Shown here: piece by piece, positions 6,977-9,684 of the stretch
Layout of the letters: every line of letters starts with the position of its first letter
Numbering within the stretch: position 1 is the first letter of the stretch
NCBI GenBank assembly: GCA_945896935.1
Contig: CAMDER010000059.1
Coordinates: forward strand, 1 to 9,684
DNA from: Bifidobacterium breve
Lineage (GTDB): Bacteria; Actinomycetota; Acidimicrobiia; Acidimicrobiales; Ilumatobacteraceae
Reading direction: 5' to 3'
DNA: 9,684 nt
Notes under the pieces: model-generated
Databases searched by the model: none
What the model saw: only the letters and a program-made list of their open reading frames with translations
What the model was told of the DNA's origin: nothing
Program-made: the position numbers and the translations under genes

Positions 6977-7636
6977 ATGCGTCTCGTCGTCGCTCGTTGC
7001 AGCGTTCAATACTCAGGTCGCCTCGACGCGACATTGCCTGAGGCAGTTCGTTTGATCATGGTGAAGGCCGATGGTTGTGTTGCCATCCACAGCGACGGTG
7101 GTGCGTACAAGCCTCTCAACTGGATGACTGCACCAAACACCGTGGTTGAACTTGATGGACAATGGATTGTCACCAATCCGAAGGGCGAAACCCTGACGAT
7201 CAACCTGCATGAAGTCTTCACCGACAACGCTCACGAATTCGGCGAAGATCCGGGCTTGCAAAAAGATGGCGTTGAAGCACACCTACAAGAACTTCTTGCC
7301 GCGCTTCCCGACACCATCGAAACTGGACTCACCTTGATCCGTCGTGAATGGCCAACACCCATCGGCCCTGTCGACTTGATGTGCGTTGATGCCCAAGGCA
7401 ACTACGTAGCGGTCGAAATTAAACGTCGGGGCGAAATTGATGGCGTCGAACAACTCGCTCGTTATCTTGAACTACTTCAGCCCGACAGCAATCTCAAGGG
7501 CCTGCGCGGAATTTTTGTCGCTCAGGTGATTAAGCCGCAAGCGAAGAAAATGGCCGAACAACGGGGAATTGGCTGGGCCGAAGTTGATTACGAAGATCTT
7601 CGGGGCCGACGCCCCGAAGAACTACGTCTTTTTTAA
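6977..7636 (+). CDS. nucS: Mismatch-specific endonuclease NucS/EndoMS
   Basis: At 219 residues this is full length for actinobacterial NucS. The N-terminus MRLVVARCSV-x-Y-x-GRL and the block AYKPLNWM are family hallmarks of the N-terminal DNA-binding and dimerisation domain. The C-terminal RecB-like nuclease fold shows GPVDLMCVD (D133) and VAVEIKRRGEIDGVEQLARY (E147, K149 and Q159 as likely catalytic or metal residues). The last residues, ELRLF, fit the QLxLF-type beta-clamp-binding pentapeptide reported as important for actinobacterial EndoMS. Known role: double-strand cleavage at G-T, G-G and T-T mismatches in the non-canonical mismatch repair of actinobacteria and archaea that lack MutS/MutL. 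The start ATG at 6977 gives the canonical MRLV N-terminus; only a weak GAG precedes it, so translation may depend on the upstream ABC1 gene. TAGATT at 6962-6967 could be a second promoter. The 3' end faces the MaoC gene 18 bases away. Confidence 0.95.
   Translation: MRLVVARCSVQYSGRLDATLPEAVRLIMVKADGCVAIHSDGGAYKPLNWMTAPNTVVELDGQWIVTNPKGETLTINLHEVFTDNAHEFGEDPGLQKDGVEAHLQELLAALPDTIETGLTLIRREWPTPIGPVDLMCVDAQGNYVAVEIKRRGEIDGVEQLARYLELLQPDSNLKGLRGIFVAQVIKPQAKKMAEQRGIGWAEVDYEDLRGRRPEELRLF
7597..7634 (+). terminator. Terminator-like hairpin inside the 3' end of nucS
   Basis: Ten-base perfect inverted arms, TCTTCGGGGC (7597-7606) and GCCCCGAAGA (7611-7620), enclose a 4-base loop, CGAC. A run of six T (7629-7634) follows after eight bases. 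The stem is strong and GC-rich. The gap before the T-run is longer than in a classical intrinsic terminator, and the whole element lies in coding sequence just before the nucS stop. It sits at the convergent junction with the MaoC gene and could also slow transcripts from the other side, which have no T-run. Confidence 0.45.
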
Positions 7637-7654
7637 ACCAATTCCCTTTTTATT

Positions 7655-8506
7655 TCAGGCGTGTCGTACGAGACCTTGGTCAATCACAACTCGATCGCCT
7701 ACTGACGTCGTAAACACCGTTTCACCAGCACCCACATTCCACATGCGAACGGTCAGTGCATCACCGGGCATCACTGGTGAGGAGAAACGACCTTCGATGT
7801 GCTTGAACTTGGTGACATCGTTATTGCACAAGGCGCCCAACAATGCGCGACCCGTGAAACCATACGAGCACAAACCGTGCAAGATCGGTCGGTCGAACCC
7901 ACCGATAGCGGCAAACGACGGATCGGTGTGCAACGGATTGCGGTCGCCCGACAAGCGATACACAAAAGCTTGGTCAGGTGACGTCTGCAAGGTCACTTCG
8001 TGATCCGGAGCCTTGGAGGGCGGCTCATTCTGTGGTCCCGAAGGTCCACGCTCGCCGTCCCATCCACCTTCACCGCGAATGAACACTGATGAACGCGTCG
8101 TCCACAACAATTCGCCGGTCTTCAATTTAGTTTCTGCTTCGGTCACGACAACGGCGGCTTTACCCTTGTCATACATCGCGACAACTTTGTCTTGCACTGT
8201 TGCTTCGGCTTCGATCGGAATCGGACGATGCAAAGTGATTGCTTGTGAACCGTGAACCAACATCGCCCAGTTAAATGTTCCGATTTCGGCCATCGCACTC
8301 TTGCCTGGCGAAGTTGTTCCCGACCCTGCGACAACTGCGAAAGTTGGGAACACGACTTGTTGAACTTCTTTGGTGTTCTCGGTTGTGAAGGGCAGATCAT
8401 TTTGACCTGCACCAATTCCGACGGCGTACAACAACGCATCTTTTGAGTTCCACGACATTGTGCGAACATCTCCGACTGCGCCAACTGCTGCTGGATTCAA
8501 AGGCAT
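7655..8506 (-). CDS. MaoC-family double-hotdog (R)-specific 2-enoyl-CoA hydratase
   Basis: This 283-residue protein is the usual size for two fused hotdog folds. The C-terminal hotdog has the hydratase-2 motif YRLSGDRNPLHTDP with D188 and H193 as the expected catalytic pair (spacing of five, as in the eukaryotic enzyme), followed by GGFDRPILHGL (202-212). The N-terminal hotdog (about 1-145, with VVFPTFAVVAGSG and LVHGSQAITLHRPIP) lacks that pair and would bind the acyl chain. It resembles the hydratase part of multifunctional enzyme type 2 and the Hsd4B/ChsH-like hydratases of actinobacterial sterol or fatty-acid degradation. Expected reaction: hydration of trans-2-enoyl-CoA to (3R)-hydroxyacyl-CoA in the cytosol. 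ATG 8506 has a strong AAGGAG with a 7-base spacer. It follows the SDR gene after 75 bases and is probably in the same operon; that enzyme would oxidise its product. Substrate chain length is not readable. Confidence 0.9.
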   Translation of the reverse strand: MPLNPAAVGAVGDVRTMSWNSKDALLYAVGIGAGQNDLPFTTENTKEVQQVVFPTFAVVAGSGTTSPGKSAMAEIGTFNWAMLVHGSQAITLHRPIPIEAEATVQDKVVAMYDKGKAAVVVTEAETKLKTGELLWTTRSSVFIRGEGGWDGERGPSGPQNEPPSKAPDHEVTLQTSPDQAFVYRLSGDRNPLHTDPSFAAIGGFDRPILHGLCSYGFTGRALLGALCNNDVTKFKHIEGRFSSPVMPGDALTVRMWNVGAGETVFTTSVGDRVVIDQGLVRHA

Positions 8507-8581
8507 AACAATTCTCCTTGTTGGTGATTTCTAACTATGGGTAATCGAGGTTGAATAACTGACTTGTTAGTAACTGAAATG
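8507..8581 (-). promoter_or_regulatory. SDR-MaoC intergenic spacer with a short direct repeat
   Basis: The 75-base spacer is AT-richer than the flanking genes. It contains the MaoC ribosome binding site (AAGGAG) and two copies of TCAGTTA on the minus strand (8577-8571 and 8562-8556). Between them lies GTTAGTAAC (plus strand, 8566-8574), a 4-base-arm palindrome. AACAAGTC on the minus strand (8568-8561) is loosely like half of a TetR-family (KstR-type) operator, but too degenerate to assign. No hairpin terminator separates the two genes. Confidence 0.35.
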
Positions 8582-9505
8582 TCATTTCGAACGGGGCTGC
8601 GGCCAACCACCAGGGGTGCCGTCCATACCTGAATTCTTACGAGCCTTCGACAACAGCTCAGCGACAATCGGACCAAGAACGGTTGGGTCATCAACCGGCG
8701 CATGCTTGGGTCCACGTACCCAACCTTCGGAAACAGCAAGCAAATCGCCGCTCGCTTCGAAGATTCGACCAGTTACATCGGCGGCTTCATCCGATGCCAA
8801 CCAGGTCACGATCGGAGCAATCCATCGCGGCGAACGCTTTTCGCGATCTTCGTCCGATTCTGGGGCAGGTCCGAGACCCTCGGTCATACGGGTCAAAGCA
8901 ACTGGCGCAACTGCATTGACAGTGACTCCGTAACGCCCCATTTCAAGTGCAGCGATATTGGTGAACGATGCAATGCCAGCCTTGGCTGCGCCGTAGTTGG
9001 TCTGACCGGGGTTGCCGTAGATACCCGACACCGATGTGGTGTTGATGATGCGACCTGACACCGGCTTGCCAGCCTTCGACTGTTCACGCCAGTAGACACA
9101 TGCAAAACGGCTCGGAGCGAAAGTTCCTTTGAGGTGCACGTTGATGACTGCATCCCACTCGGCCTCGGTCATCGAAAACAACATCCGGTCGCGCAAAATG
9201 CCAGCGTTATTCACAACGATGTTGAGGTCACCAAAAGTTTCGATTGCAGTATTGATGAGGCGCTCTGCTCCGGCCCAATCGCTTACGCTGTCGCCATTGG
9301 CAACTGCTTCGCCACCCATACCTTTAATTTCTTGAACAACTTGTTCGGCGGGACTCAAGTCACCGCCGCTTCCGTCCACATTTCCACCGAGATCGTTGAC
9401 GACGACTTTGGCACCTTGCGACGCCAGGCTGAGTGCGTGCTCGCGACCGATTCCACGACCGGCTCCGGTCACGATTGCAATTTTTCCTTCACATAACCGA
9501 GCCAT
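8582..9505 (-). CDS. SDR-family (3R)-hydroxyacyl-CoA / 17-beta-hydroxysteroid dehydrogenase-type oxidoreductase
   Basis: A 307-residue short-chain dehydrogenase. The cofactor motif TGAGRGIG (13-20), NDLGG (37-41) and NNAG (99-102) are intact, and the catalytic S158, Y171 and K175 are present (the YGAAK box). The stretch NNAGILRDRMLFSM, the SGIYGNPGQTNYGAAKAG block and the C-terminal GRIFEASG-(x)n-GW are typical of the dehydrogenase half of multifunctional enzyme type 2 (HSD17B4) and of actinobacterial Hsd4A-like enzymes. An acidic residue (D38) after the second strand points to NAD rather than NADP. Expected role: oxidation of (3R)-hydroxyacyl-CoA to the 3-keto form, acting after the neighbouring MaoC hydratase. 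ATG 9505 was chosen because GAGGAGA ends six bases upstream. The in-frame GTG at 9520 contains part of that ribosome binding site and was rejected. The precise substrate (fatty acyl or steroid side-chain CoA) is inferred. Confidence 0.92.
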   Translation of the reverse strand: MARLCEGKIAIVTGAGRGIGREHALSLASQGAKVVVNDLGGNVDGSGGDLSPAEQVVQEIKGMGGEAVANGDSVSDWAGAERLINTAIETFGDLNIVVNNAGILRDRMLFSMTEAEWDAVINVHLKGTFAPSRFACVYWREQSKAGKPVSGRIINTTSVSGIYGNPGQTNYGAAKAGIASFTNIAALEMGRYGVTVNAVAPVALTRMTEGLGPAPESDEDREKRSPRWIAPIVTWLASDEAADVTGRIFEASGDLLAVSEGWVRGPKHAPVDDPTVLGPIVAELLSKARKNSGMDGTPGGWPQPRSK

Positions 9506-9564
9506 GTCGGGTCTCCTCACGATTGTCTGCCCTACCCACCTCGGGTGTGACTTCTACTGCTCCG

Positions 9565-9593
9565 ATCATAGAGAACCGCACCAAGTGAGGCAC
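9565..9593 (-). promoter_or_regulatory. Candidate promoter of the SDR-MaoC operon
   Basis: On the minus strand TATGAT (9570-9565) is a good -10 hexamer. With a 17-base spacer the -35 position is GTGCCT (9593-9588), a poor match to TTGACA (three of six). The predicted start near 9558 would give a leader of about 53 bases before ATG 9505. The -35 position coincides with that of the divergent promoter read on the other strand. Confidence 0.4.
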
Positions 9594-9623
9594 CAACCAG
9601 CGAGTGGTTCTAGCCTGATTCTG
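9588..9623 (+). promoter_or_regulatory. Candidate leaderless promoter for the right-edge gene, with inverted repeat in its spacer
   Basis: AGGCAC (9588-9593), a 17-base spacer, TAGCCT (9611-9616) and six bases lead to the GTG at 9623, so the predicted +1 is the start codon. No ribosome binding site is visible. The spacer holds a perfect inverted repeat, AACCA (9595-9599) and TGGTT (9605-9609) around GCGAG, a plausible operator that could influence both divergent promoters. Confidence 0.4.
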
Positions 9624-9684
9624 TGCCCAGCGACCTGCCTCATCTTTCGGACTCTTGCGACATTTTGATCGTTGGAGCAGGGCC
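9623..9684 (+). CDS. N-terminus of a probable FAD/NAD(P)-binding oxidoreductase (cut by window edge)
   Basis: From GTG 9623 the frame reads MPSDLPHLSDSCDILIVGAG and runs off the end after 20 full codons. The CDILIVGAG segment is the first beta strand and the beginning of the glycine-rich GxGxxG loop of a Rossmann dinucleotide-binding fold, placed where flavoprotein monooxygenases and similar oxidoreductases have it. It is divergent from the SDR-MaoC operon, which fits a related catabolic role. Too little is visible to name the family. The start is supported by a -10-like hexamer six bases upstream; no ribosome binding site is seen. Confidence 0.6.
   Translation, partial: MPSDLPHLSDSCDILIVGAG

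Noticed and set aside
8561..8568. KstR/KstR2-type operator in the SDR-MaoC spacer (AACAAGTC on the minus strand).
   Set aside because: Only a partial half-site fits and the palindrome is not completed, so steroid-regulon control cannot be claimed from this.

Overview
The window looks like chromosomal DNA of a free-living actinobacterium of moderate GC content, most likely from the class Acidimicrobiia. The evidence is a NucS/EndoMS mismatch endonuclease, a mycobacterial-type CysQ, paired SDR and MaoC lipid or steroid beta-oxidation genes, GTG starts that look leaderless, and close gene packing. This assignment is inferred from gene content; no rRNA or other phylogenetic marker is present. I see no tRNA, rRNA, IS element, CRISPR array or phage gene.

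Layout, left to right. (1) The 3' part of cysQ (PAP phosphatase) runs off the left edge. Just downstream on the same strand is a 631-residue membrane protein of unknown function, with about five N-terminal helices and two copies of a His/Cys-rich domain. (2) On the minus strand, converging on that gene with a 50-base 3' overlap, is an apparent two-gene operon. It holds a stand-alone PEP-utiliser/phosphohistidine-domain protein without an ATP-grasp domain, followed by an MFS transporter. The real transporter start may be a CTG overlapping the upstream stop codon. (3) Divergent from this operon are an ABC1/UbiB-type atypical kinase and, 19 bases later, nucS. (4) nucS converges on a second minus-strand operon, an SDR dehydrogenase followed by a MaoC double-hotdog hydratase. 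Together these resemble the two catalytic parts of multifunctional enzyme type 2. (5) At the right edge, divergent from the SDR, the first 62 bases of another gene are visible. It starts like a flavin or NAD(P)-binding Rossmann protein.

The SDR and MaoC enzymes plausibly catalyse consecutive steps (hydration of a 2-enoyl-CoA, then oxidation of the (3R)-hydroxyacyl-CoA) in fatty-acid or sterol side-chain degradation. The PEP-utiliser protein and the MFS transporter are translationally adjacent and may share a small-molecule substrate. The ABC1 kinase and nucS look co-transcribed but have no known functional link.

Two points stand out. The duplicated domain of the membrane protein keeps a matched set of four His and four Cys. 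Three plus-strand GTG genes also share a promoter-like layout (AGGnAn, 17 bases, YANNCT, 6 bases, GTG) that puts the predicted +1 on the G of the start codon, as expected for leaderless mRNAs. Nothing here looks like a defence or mobile system; most of the window is ordinary housekeeping and metabolic sequence.
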